Shown here one piece after another: positions 1 to 8,718 of a DNA stretch of 64,000 nucleotides (its first letter is position 1; every line of letters begins with the position of its first letter). Source of the DNA: Porphyridium purpureum (taxonomy: Eukaryota; Rhodophyta; Bangiophyceae; Porphyridiales; Porphyridiaceae); the NCBI GenBank assembly GCA_008690995.1, contig VRMN01000002.1, positions 930,001 to 994,000 of the forward strand, given 5' to 3'. The notes beneath the pieces were generated by a model, which was given only the letters and a program-made list of their open reading frames with translations, was not told the origin of the DNA and made no database searches. The position numbers were made by a program, and so were the translations under genes.

Positions 1-8
1 TCTCTGGT

Positions 9-1130
9 ATGCTGCAGCTGGGCGGTGACAGAATGCCGCCGAGAAACATGAAAGGCGCACTGTCGCGCGCACACGAAGAAGAGCATCTGGTCACGCCGCA
101 AGGCGGCTCGGGCGCAGAAGGGCTGGGAGTGGATGGGATGATGGCGCACGAGGTGGAGGAGGAGCCGGCGCCGCTGGGCTCGCATCATCAAGTGGGGGTG
201 CCAAGCGGCGAGGAGGCCGCAGAGGCCGTGCTGGAAGCCGCCGTGGAGGCAGCGGCAGCGCAGGACGGAATCGGGGAGGTCGAAGGCATGACTCTTCCGG
301 ACAGAGACGTCGCGCATCCGCAGGACGTGCACACACACTACACGCCCGTGAAGAGCAGCGGCAACGCGGAAATGCCGCGAGCGAGGAGCTACACATTCCA
401 ATTGCAACACTGCAAGAAGTACGGCCTCCGCTTGAAAGAAAACGAAAATGGCTCATCGGAACCAGAACTGGTCGTATGCCGGTTTTGCGAAACCTTTGGT
501 CGCGAGCCGCAGGTGGTAGAAGGATCTTCTGTAGAGGCGGACGAAATCCTCAAGGCAAGTATGAAGCGCCGCAAAACAAGTCCGGAAGAGTTCAAGGCAA
601 ACAAATTTTATATCTCAAACGTATCTGCGCACATGCACAAGCAGCATCCCAAGAAATGGGCAGAGTACGACGCGGTGTGCCGGGCCGGAAATGAAGACCA
701 GATCAACCAATTTTTCAAGGTGCCGTCACACGTGCAAGAAAAGGCGCTCAAGGAGCCGTCGAAAGGCCCAAGAAGAAATTACACGTTTCAATGGCAGCAC
801 GCGATCCGTTTTGGTTTGCGAGTCAGGGCGCACCGCGAGACGGGTGAACCCGTCGCCGTGGTGTGTCGCTTTTGCGAATCGTTCGGACGGGACCCGATTA
901 TTACGCCTTCATCGGATGACCCGTCGGCTCCTCCAAAGGCGGCGAGAGGAAAGCGTCGACGCGCTGATGTCGAAGAGTTTCAACCAGACAAATTTTACGT
1001 GTCAAATGTGCGTATGCACATGAACAAAATACACGGTAAGAAGTGGGCCGAGTACGAGAAGCTTTTAGCGACGGCCAATGACAAGGCACTTCAGGATTTC
1101 TTCGTTGATGAGCCGCCGCAAGAGCTGTGA
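9..1130 (+). CDS. Paired C2-H2 (BED-like) zinc-finger protein
   Basis: The protein has 373 aa and two copies of one ~95-residue domain, at about 127-222 and 257-352. Each copy starts with a Y-T-F-Q-x-Q-H motif. It then has C-x2-C (C157/C160 and C286/C289) and, about 47 residues later, H-x4-H (H208/H213 and H337/H342) inside F-Y-[IV]-S-N-V-x-x-H-M, and it closes with K-K-W-A-E-Y. The C2-H2 layout with aromatic residues resembles BED-type fingers, which suggests DNA binding, but I do not recognise the exact family. The first 120 residues are acidic, Ala- and Gly-rich, and probably disordered. The frame is open to the window edge, so the true start may lie upstream; an ATG at 33 is another option. 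The coding call is firm and the function is inferred. Confidence 0.8.
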   Translation: MLQLGGDRMPPRNMKGALSRAHEEEHLVTPQGGSGAEGLGVDGMMAHEVEEEPAPLGSHHQVGVPSGEEAAEAVLEAAVEAAAAQDGIGEVEGMTLPDRDVAHPQDVHTHYTPVKSSGNAEMPRARSYTFQLQHCKKYGLRLKENENGSSEPELVVCRFCETFGREPQVVEGSSVEADEILKASMKRRKTSPEEFKANKFYISNVSAHMHKQHPKKWAEYDAVCRAGNEDQINQFFKVPSHVQEKALKEPSKGPRRNYTFQWQHAIRFGLRVRAHRETGEPVAVVCRFCESFGRDPIITPSSDDPSAPPKAARGKRRRADVEEFQPDKFYVSNVRMHMNKIHGKKWAEYEKLLATANDKALQDFFVDEPPQEL

Positions 1131-1785
1131 TGCTGAACAGTGGCAGCTTTTGAAATGTTTAGTCACAGTCAGGCATATTCGCTGGCTTCTGACGCAGCAT
1201 TGCAATCGCGATGGAGTTCAGGTACAACGTCCGTGCCTGCATCGCTGGTTCTACAAGAGATGAGGCGGTCCTTTCTTGCCAGTCTCTCGAGTTCAAACTA
1301 ATTTTGCATCAAGGCGTCGCTAGGAGTGGGCACCGGAGCGATCCGAGATATCGCTGCATGTTCCCCCCCTCGTGTAGGCATCTGCGGATCTGTAATCTTC
1401 TTCGTGAAGTATCAGGTTACGTTGCGGTCAAATACAGAGCAGGTCCTTGATAGGGCGCCTGACGTTCTTGTGCCGATGGCTGAAAAAAGGTTATCACGGT
1501 GTTAATATTGTACTCAGGCAAGGAACAAACGCACATGGCAGACTTTCTTTGAAGCGAACATCTGCTTTACGGGGCTGAGCACCTTGCCTTGACCCGGAAT
1601 ATTTCCGTGATCTCAAAAATGGTTCGGTCTATGTTTTATTTGAACACGGATGTTAGCCGCGCTCCTTTCTGATCATTGTACAGACGACGGTCCGTTCCCA
1701 CAAGTTTGGTAAATCGCCGGTCAATTTCCCTGCCGATTGCCCACCGATGCGAGGTATGGGAATCCGCGTCGAGGTCTGGCTATAT
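1131..1785. other. Gap between convergent genes
   Basis: These are the 3' flanks of the zinc-finger gene and ankyrin gene A. I see no supported open frame, RNA gene or repeat. A T-rich stretch around 1620-1640 may belong to a polyadenylation region. Confidence 0.5.
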
Positions 1786-3336
1786 TTACACAAGGCCGCT
1801 GTCAAGCTCCGCGGGCTTGGTCAGGAGACGTATGATGTGCGCGTGGCTCAAGCGACCCGCCAACTTTATCAGGAGCCCTTCAATATCCGCATGTTTCCGC
1901 AACGACCCAGAAGTCTGGTCCACTTCGAAGTGCCGCATCCGCGGCAGTGCGTTCTCGAAAGGACTAAATAGTTTCATGATTACCGTTTGTTTCTCAGGGA
2001 CATCTGCGTGACGATTGATATCTGCATCACAATTGATGAGCAACTCAATCATATCTACAACTTGCCACGGCGTACGATCCTCTTGCCCCCATCGATGCCA
2101 TCTGCTCAAGAGCAGGTAGTCCAGCGGCGTGTCTCCACTTTCGTCAGGTTGATCAGCGGGAACGCCGGCGCGGATCAGCAAGTACGCACAACGCAAACTC
2201 TTCCAATCGCGGACACTGCCCTGTGCCGCAAAAGCACCAATAAATTTGTGCAAAGCCGTTTCGCCCCGCCTCGTGACAGCAGACGCGTCCGCGCCTTTTT
2301 TCAGCAGCAGACCAATGCATTCATTCCGCCAAACACCAGCACTTTCAGCGTCCTCAGACGCCGATACGGCGTAAAAAAGAGCATTCTCGCCCCGACTATC
2401 GATCTTATTGACCCATGCTCCATGTTCCAAGAGAACGTGCACGCATTCTAGGTGTCCGCTCCGAGTAGCATGCATTAGCGATGTCGTTCCGCACGCGCCT
2501 TCCGACGCATTCACATCCGCGCCGTGATCGACGAGCCGGCACACGCACGTGGTGTGCCCATTTGAAGCAGCAGCACCCAACGGCGTCCGCCCTAAAGCAG
2601 TCGTCGCGTGTACCATTGCACCATGCTCGATCAAAAGTCGGACACACTCGTCATGGCCAAACTCGGCCGCCATCATCAAAGCTGTTTGGCCTTGCTCGTC
2701 CGCCGCGTTCACATTTGCGTCATGCTCCATGAGCAAACTCAGACACGAATCGTGTCCTTTTCGAGCAGCGCTCATTAAAGCCGTCCTCCCCCTTCCAGTC
2801 ACCGAGTTCACATCCGCGCCATGCTGGATCAACAAACTCACGCAGACGTGGTTCCCATACGACGCAGCACTCATCAAGGCCGTCTCGCCGTGTATTGAAT
2901 CCCCGATATTCACGGAAGCCCCAAACTTCACGAGGTGAGAGAGACACGTGCTCTGTCCATACGCAGCAGCATGCATTAATGCTGTTTTCCCGAAGCAATC
3001 TGCATCGTCCACGTGCGCTCCATGTTCGATCAGCAAGCAAACACATGCGCCATTGCCATGTCTTGCGGCATAGATGAGAGCCGTTCTTCTGTACGGACAG
3101 CGGGCGTTGACGTCCCCTCCATGCTCAATCAGAACACGAAGGCACGCGACGCTGCCTTGCAAGGCTGCTAGCGCTGTCGGCGACAACCCGTCGCCATTGG
3201 CTTCGTCCACGGGGCAACCGACATGTAGCAGTAGCTTCACGTCGCTGTCGCACCCATATTTAGCTGCGACACAAAGCAGAGGCTCGCCTGCACATGCGCC
3301 CCATCCCGCTCGCGGCGCACCCTTGCTCGCCTTCAT
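1786..3336 (-). CDS. Ankyrin-repeat protein A
   Basis: The protein has 516 aa and about eleven 33-residue ankyrin repeats (T-A-L-M-x-A-A ... L-L-I-E-H-G-A-x-V-N) from residue ~15 to ~430. A non-ankyrin tail contains I-N-R-H, then E-K-x-x-x-x-M-K-L, and ends near D-I-E-G-L-L ... R-L-S-H-A-H-I-I-R-L-L. Nearly every repeat has Cys just before the L-L-I helix segment. It is a paralogue of the neighbouring divergent gene at 3719 along its whole length. I chose the ATG at 3336; the frame runs two codons further upstream only to a TTG. Ankyrin repeats mediate protein binding and the partner is unknown. No membrane segment or catalytic domain is visible. Confidence 0.88.
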   Translation of the reverse strand: MKASKGAPRAGWGACAGEPLLCVAAKYGCDSDVKLLLHVGCPVDEANGDGLSPTALAALQGSVACLRVLIEHGGDVNARCPYRRTALIYAARHGNGACVCLLIEHGAHVDDADCFGKTALMHAAAYGQSTCLSHLVKFGASVNIGDSIHGETALMSAASYGNHVCVSLLIQHGADVNSVTGRGRTALMSAARKGHDSCLSLLMEHDANVNAADEQGQTALMMAAEFGHDECVRLLIEHGAMVHATTALGRTPLGAAASNGHTTCVCRLVDHGADVNASEGACGTTSLMHATRSGHLECVHVLLEHGAWVNKIDSRGENALFYAVSASEDAESAGVWRNECIGLLLKKGADASAVTRRGETALHKFIGAFAAQGSVRDWKSLRCAYLLIRAGVPADQPDESGDTPLDYLLLSRWHRWGQEDRTPWQVVDMIELLINCDADINRHADVPEKQTVIMKLFSPFENALPRMRHFEVDQTSGSLRKHADIEGLLIKLAGRLSHAHIIRLLTKPAELDSGLV

Positions 3337-3718
3337 CCGCAATGGCCGAGATCACACAGCACGAGTGCCACGCGTACCTCGGCGCAAATCGAATCTCAGG
3401 ATGTCACGCTGTGGAGGGAAGACGAGCGAAGGTAGGGAGTCGGGACAGTGTTTGTGCGAGATGTTCAAGGCTGGATGCTCGGACCAGGTCAGAAGCGTCG
3501 AACATACGCAGCACGAGTTGTACGTCGGGGTTGTTAGGGAGACCTAAAGTGCAGAACAATTTTGCGCGGGGAGCGTGTTCAATCGGGCGGGTCGGGAAAC
3601 AGGAAGTTTGGACGCGCATTCAGTCTGCTCAGTTTCTGTATGTTGCAGTCCATGCACCATCAAGAAGATCGCTGATCTCGCACATTGAGCCGGAAGGTAA
3701 AACACGTTTGCCTTCAGC
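3337..3718. promoter_or_regulatory. Bidirectional promoter region of ankyrin genes A and B
   Basis: This 382-base gap separates two head-to-head paralogous ankyrin genes, so it must hold both promoters. I find no GTACAGTG octamer and no clear TATA box. It contains no supported gene. Confidence 0.45.
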
Positions 3719-5002
3719 ATGTCTACGGGTGGTGAATCTCTCCTGTGCGTCGCGGTGGAAACAGGAAATGAGGCCGAGGTGGAGCGTCTGTTGCAACGTG
3801 GGTACCCGATTGAAGAGGGAGGTGTTCCGGGTAGAACTCCGGCCTTTTTAGCGGCAGCAGACGGGAACCTTGCCTGCCTTCGTCTTCTGATCAAATATGG
3901 CGCAAATGTGGACGCAGGGGATCAGTGGTGGGGGCGAACCCCACTGATGGCTGCTGCTCGGACACGGCAAAACTCATGCATGCGTCTCCTGATTGAGCAC
4001 GGCGCAGACGTGAATATTGCTGACTTCTCGGGGAAAACCGCCTTGATCTTTGCCACCGACTTTGGCGATGGAGAGTGCGTTCGCACGCTCATTGAGTGTG
4101 GGGCGGATGTGAATGTTGCTGACGACGACAGCAGGACGCCTTTGATTCATGCTGCTGCAAAGGGTTGTGACGCCTGCGTTCGCGTGTTGTTGCAGCATGG
4201 CGCAGATGTAAATGTGAAGGGAGATGCGGGATGGACAGCCTTGATAAAAGCTGCCGAAAAGGGACTTGGGTCCTGCGCCCGGCTTCTGATCGAGCACGGA
4301 GCGGATGTAAACGCCACTACGGATTATGGCTGGACTGCGTTGATGTATGCTGTTTGGAATGGGCTTGATTCAGCTGTGAATTTCCTGCTCGAGCACAGCG
4401 CCCGCGTCGACATGACTGACCGCTTCGGGGTGACTGCCCTCCACCTCGCAGCGCAGAAAGCCCGCTCGAGGTGCGTTCGTTCTTTGTTGAAATATGGTGC
4501 CGATGGAAATGCAGAAGCAAAGGACGGAATGACAGCTTTGCACAAGCTTGCTTTGAAGGAATGGTGCTTCAGCCGGGCATGGGAGAGCCTCGTCGTCGCT
4601 CAGCTTTTAATCAGTCACGGCGTCGCTGTGGACCGACGTGACGGACACGGGAATACGGCTCTGGACTTGCTCCTGACTTTGAAGCAGTCTTTTCAGATGA
4701 GTGACGGTCCAAATCAGTGTCTGGTGGATTTGTTTGAGCTGCTTGTCCGAGGCGGCTCGGACGTCAATCGGCACGTGAACGACATTGAGAAGCCAACTGC
4801 GTTTATGAAGCTCTTGAATGTTTTGGAGTACGAAAAGGAAGTGCATCTTGGACGGGTGGAGTATGACATTGAAGGCTTGCTCGTTATAAATATCGGTCGG
4901 GTGAACAAGGCCCATATCGTGCGTCTCCTGTTCGAGTATTCTGCAAATGGCGGTGATGGATTTGATTCTCTCAGTTTGCTTGAAGAGGACAACGGGAATT
5001 GA
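3719..5002 (+). CDS. Ankyrin-repeat protein B
   Basis: The protein has 427 aa with about nine ankyrin repeats from residue ~5 to ~330, including several near-canonical L-L-I-E-H-G-A-D-V-N segments. The tail has D-V-N-R-H, E-K-P-T-A-F-M-K-L-L and D-I-E-G-L-L ... R-V-N-K-A-H-I-V-R-L-L, matching protein A. It starts at the ATG in S-T-G-G-E-S, and E-S-L-L-C-V-A aligns with the same segment near the front of protein A. The head-to-head arrangement with A suggests an inverted duplication. A and B differ clearly in sequence and repeat number, so the duplication is not recent. It is probably a cytosolic or nuclear interaction scaffold, and the partner is unknown. Confidence 0.9.
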   Translation: MSTGGESLLCVAVETGNEAEVERLLQRGYPIEEGGVPGRTPAFLAAADGNLACLRLLIKYGANVDAGDQWWGRTPLMAAARTRQNSCMRLLIEHGADVNIADFSGKTALIFATDFGDGECVRTLIECGADVNVADDDSRTPLIHAAAKGCDACVRVLLQHGADVNVKGDAGWTALIKAAEKGLGSCARLLIEHGADVNATTDYGWTALMYAVWNGLDSAVNFLLEHSARVDMTDRFGVTALHLAAQKARSRCVRSLLKYGADGNAEAKDGMTALHKLALKEWCFSRAWESLVVAQLLISHGVAVDRRDGHGNTALDLLLTLKQSFQMSDGPNQCLVDLFELLVRGGSDVNRHVNDIEKPTAFMKLLNVLEYEKEVHLGRVEYDIEGLLVINIGRVNKAHIVRLLFEYSANGGDGFDSLSLLEEDNGN

Positions 5003-5235
5003 GACCCGTGTCTGAATGAACCAATTTCCAGGTACGAAACAGACAGGCAAGACACGGATTTGCACGCTTCGAGCATTTCAGCAGCTGATTGAGCGGAGAC
5101 GCATCTGTGGGATGGACACACTTGTAGCGCTGCGGATTCCGGCACCAAGCCCGTTTGCAAGGGGTGCGTGTCTATGATTAGCCGCAGAAACAGTGTGACT
5201 TTCATTCTGGCGAGGTTCGCTTTTCTACCACCTGT

Positions 5236-6489
5236 CTAGACTTGCAGTACATCTTGAAAGAGTCGCCGCATGTGATCGTGAGATATTCGCGCACGATGGT
5301 TCAAAATAAACTCCTCTGCACTCTCCGGATGCGCTCGAGCAAAGACCATCAAAGGTGTGGGACATCCGAACTGTTCTGCACCGGTGTTAATGTTCGCACC
5401 GCATCGGACTAAAAAGGACAAAAGGAGTTGCGCCATGTGCGCGGAACTCCTCCATGCGGTCACGGCAAGATGCATCGGAGTCTCACCGCGTGAATCGACA
5501 AAGTCCGCGGACAGCCCGTACTGAGTGAAAAGTTGAATGAGATCAGACGCGTCACGCATGCTTGCGGCTGAAAGATCGTAGGAGAGCAGCATATGCAACG
5601 CAGTCCTACCAGTGGAATCTGTGGCCCACGCGCTCGCTCCAAGCTTCAACAGACGCAGGCACGGATCACGCCCTTCAGGCACGGCTTCGAGCAAAGCTGT
5701 ATGGCCAGAAGAGGTAGTCCGTTCTTCTAAATCAGCGCCGTGCTCCATTAGGATCTTCACACACTCCGTCGAGCCCCAAAGACCCGCATTCATTAGTGGC
5801 GTGCGCCCTTGACGGTCTCGCGCATCAAGATCCGCACCACGCTCGAGCAAAATCTGAACGAAAGTCTTCTGATCGCTTTCCGCGGCAAGCGCGAGGAGTG
5901 TCTTGCCGGCTTGGTCCCTCATCTCCACGCTCGCCACATGCTCAATGAGCAATCGAAAGCACGACTCGTGCTGCTTCTCTAACGCTAGCACTACCGCCGA
6001 ACGACCGTATCGATCTGCACATTCAATGGCAGCGCCGTGCTCTAGCAGTAATTGGAGACACTCTTTACGGCCCCACTTCGCCGCAAGATGGAGCGCCGTC
6101 TGCCCCTTGTCATTCTTCACGTCCAGTAGCGGGCGATGTCTCAGCAACTCATCTAAGCAGTCCTTTTGATCGAATTTAGCAGCAAGCATGACCAACGTCC
6201 ATCCCGTCATCGGATCAACCATGTCTAAATCCACGCCATGACGCGCCAACTCGCGCAGAATCCGAACGCGCCCATGCCTCACCGCGTCCCACAGCGCCTC
6301 AAACACGCCCATCCTGACTGCGTCCTGTCCCACGTCGCGCTCGGCAGCCTGCTCATACTTCATACATTCTCTCACACCACGCACATCACCGCGCGCGATG
6401 CACGCACGCATTTCTGTGGCCCAGACGCTTTCCATGCGCGTGCTTGCAGCCACGCCGCGACGCCGCGACGCCGCGGTTGCGCAGCTCAT
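5236..6489 (-). CDS. Ankyrin-repeat protein C
   Basis: The protein has 417 aa. After a basic N-terminal segment (residues 1-30) come about eight ankyrin repeats between residues ~70 and ~370. It is more diverged than A and B but keeps the short C-terminal signature R-I-S-H-D-H-M-R-R-L-F, equivalent to R-L-S-H-A-H-I-I-R-L-L in A. It therefore belongs to the same family. I chose the ATG at 6489; a longer frame begins only with GTG at 6540. It is convergent with gene B (233-base gap) and divergent from the coiled-coil gene at 6677. The molecular role is unknown beyond likely protein binding. Confidence 0.85.
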   Translation of the reverse strand: MSCATAASRRRGVAASTRMESVWATEMRACIARGDVRGVRECMKYEQAAERDVGQDAVRMGVFEALWDAVRHGRVRILRELARHGVDLDMVDPMTGWTLVMLAAKFDQKDCLDELLRHRPLLDVKNDKGQTALHLAAKWGRKECLQLLLEHGAAIECADRYGRSAVVLALEKQHESCFRLLIEHVASVEMRDQAGKTLLALAAESDQKTFVQILLERGADLDARDRQGRTPLMNAGLWGSTECVKILMEHGADLEERTTSSGHTALLEAVPEGRDPCLRLLKLGASAWATDSTGRTALHMLLSYDLSAASMRDASDLIQLFTQYGLSADFVDSRGETPMHLAVTAWRSSAHMAQLLLSFLVRCGANINTGAEQFGCPTPLMVFARAHPESAEEFILNHRARISHDHMRRLFQDVLQV

Positions 6490-6676
6490 ACGCGTCGCCG
6501 CCACCGCTCGTCTTCGCGCGTTCCCGCGTCCGTGGTCCACTGTTTCCGGATTTTCATATAAAACTGCGCTTGTTTCTCTGTGAAACCACCGAGAAACCGA
6601 AAGTTGGCGTGCGTGCCAAACGGTGTGCGTGTCGCGCGCGGTTGTGCGTCACGCGGCGAGAGGTATTGTGGGCGAG
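6490..6676. promoter_or_regulatory. Bidirectional promoter with TATA-like box
   Basis: This short gap separates divergent genes. An ATATAAAA sequence at 6556-6563 lies about 115 bases upstream of the coiled-coil gene start and could act as a TATA element. That is a single match, so confidence is low. Confidence 0.35.
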
Positions 6677-8242
6677 ATGGACAATGTGATTGGAGAGCTG
6701 GAGGATGCGGTGGCCGAGCGCATCAGGGTCGAGCGGTTGCAGTTTGCGATCCGCGAGCGCGCGAGCGAGCGCGCGGTGGTGGCGGCGACGGTGGAGGCGC
6801 AGCGCCACAGCGAGTTGAGAGAGGCAGCGGAGAATGAGGCAAAGAAGGTGGAGGCGTTGTTGCTCGAGTCGGGTGAGAATGCGCAGCAGCATGAAGAGGA
6901 TAGGAGGCAGCTGAAGCAGGCAAACGCTGCGCTCAGTGCGACGCAGGAGCGGTTGAAGCGGGTCGAGACCGAAGCGCAGCAAATGCGGGAAATGGTCGAT
7001 AAGCGGCACGATGAAAACATCAAGTTGTCTGCGCAGTTGAAGGATGTGTCCAATCAGCTGGTCGAGTTACTGCATTACAAGGCGGACGCCAACCACGCGC
7101 TGTCACAGGCAGCGTTGGCGGCAGTGCGGACTGCTGGTGAGTTTGCACAGGCGAAGCCTAGGCTGGAGGACTTGGAAAGAAGGCTCGCGTTTGTCGAGAG
7201 CGAGCGCTCAAAACTATTTGAACAGTTTACAGAAAGCACAGCTCGCGAAAAGATGCTCGAGTCTAAACAAGCCATCGAGCGGCAAGTGTTGGAAGACGAG
7301 CTAGCGAGTGTGAAGCGCGATTTGACCGACGCGCAAAAGCAGAAGAACCATGCCGTGCAGGAAGCTTCTACCCTACAAGTCCAGCTTAGTGACCTTAAGC
7401 ATGCAAAGTCACAGGCCGAACTGATCGCAAAACGTGAGCTAGGGCAATTGGAGGAACTTTGTGAATTGTACAAGGCAACAATTAGCGAGTCGGAGGCCAC
7501 GTGTGCGAGACTAGAAAAGGAGCTGAAAGAGGCCATGGACAAGCAACCGGACTTTGAGAGCATTCCCTTTTCGGCAAGGGCGTTGTCATCACGTAAGCGT
7601 GCTCGAATGGAGGGCGCCGCACAGTCGCTCCAGTCGCCGGCCGAAGCGCGTGACGGGCGTAGAGACGAAGACGCCGAGGATGGGTTCCTGCGGCGTCGCA
7701 GGCCCGAGTTGGATGAGCTTGAAAGTCTTCTTGAACGGGAAACTGCGAAGCGAGCAAGCGCCGAATCAATGCTGCGACTCGTACAGGTAGAATTGGAAAC
7801 GTCTGCGTCGATGCTGGAAAAGCAGTCGTCCAAGTACGATGCTGCGCTTCGAAATGAGTCTCGACTGGCTATTCAGCTGCAAGCTATGAGGCGCGAACGC
7901 GAGAATGCAGTCGAAATTGCGCGGCAAGGCGAAATTCGGGTGGATCAGGCCGAAAGGCGCATCGCACAGCTCGAGCATCGATGTGCGGATCTTGAAGCTC
8001 AGATTGAGACGCGATACCGTGCGGAAGCGGCCCGCGCGCCGCCAATGAGCGGTAGTGTACTTCGCCCATCCCGCGGTCTAGCGTCGAGTCCCCGCACGCC
8101 GACTTCTGTCCCCGCGTTGCGCTTTGGATCTGGAGTCGATCCAGCAGATGAGAGTGTTTCGTTGCAGAAAAAACAGGAAGAGCTAGTAGCGACTCTGCTA
8201 GCGCAGCGCGATGCATACAAGGACCTGATGAAAAGCTCGTAA
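6677..8242 (+). CDS. Coiled-coil protein, TPR/Mlp-like N-terminal half
   Basis: The protein has 521 aa and is almost entirely charged alpha-helix with heptad patterning (residues ~1-290 and ~335-450). A basic break with R-K-R-A-R-M lies near residue 308 and could be a nuclear localisation signal. The tail ends in E-L-V-A-T-L-L-A-Q-R-D-A-Y-K-D-L-M. This resembles the Q-R-D-M-Y-R-x-L-L segment in nucleoporin TPR/Mlp/NUA proteins, which normally continue for well over 1000 residues more. Here the protein stops just after it, with no continuing frame downstream. The start is the ATG in M-D-N-V-I-G; upstream codons in frame contain only a GTG start. The TPR relation is a suggestion, and any coiled-coil scaffold remains possible. 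Confidence 0.75.
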   Translation: MDNVIGELEDAVAERIRVERLQFAIRERASERAVVAATVEAQRHSELREAAENEAKKVEALLLESGENAQQHEEDRRQLKQANAALSATQERLKRVETEAQQMREMVDKRHDENIKLSAQLKDVSNQLVELLHYKADANHALSQAALAAVRTAGEFAQAKPRLEDLERRLAFVESERSKLFEQFTESTAREKMLESKQAIERQVLEDELASVKRDLTDAQKQKNHAVQEASTLQVQLSDLKHAKSQAELIAKRELGQLEELCELYKATISESEATCARLEKELKEAMDKQPDFESIPFSARALSSRKRARMEGAAQSLQSPAEARDGRRDEDAEDGFLRRRRPELDELESLLERETAKRASAESMLRLVQVELETSASMLEKQSSKYDAALRNESRLAIQLQAMRRERENAVEIARQGEIRVDQAERRIAQLEHRCADLEAQIETRYRAEAARAPPMSGSVLRPSRGLASSPRTPTSVPALRFGSGVDPADESVSLQKKQEELVATLLAQRDAYKDLMKSS

Positions 8243-8718
8243 AACGCTTGCTTTCAGGCGCGACACTCCTTGCAATGTTTGGACGGTAAAAGTAGGCCGA
8301 TTTTCTGTTCACAGGATCCTAAGGCCTTGCTCGTCATGCGCAAGAAGGGAGCAAAAAGCTTCCTAGTGGAGGATTAGAATCTACTCGTGGAGGCTGCGCG
8401 TCAAGGTTCTCAGAGACTCGTAATGGGACCTCGGCAATCCCACCACGAAGGCTAGAGCGTGGTCCCCGCGTATCTGTGGATAGTGGCACGCAGAATGCAA
8501 AATGAATATACCTCCCATCACGGCTAGGCTATTTCACCTTCCCCGTCTGTCTCCTCAGCAGTCATTTCTCGCTTCGGCGCAGAATCAAAAGCTGTGAGTG
8601 CGAACCGCAAGCGATCTGCAGTGAGCAAGATGGTTATTCCACGGGCAAGTCCAGCTGCGTGCTGGTGGTTGGTTCTGAATGATATCGCTAAAGGCGTTTA
8701 AGGTCCCCTGCGCTTTCC
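8243..8718. other. Gap between convergent genes
   Basis: These are the 3' flanks of the coiled-coil gene and the NRAMP gene. No coding frame, repeat or RNA gene could be supported. Confidence 0.5.
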
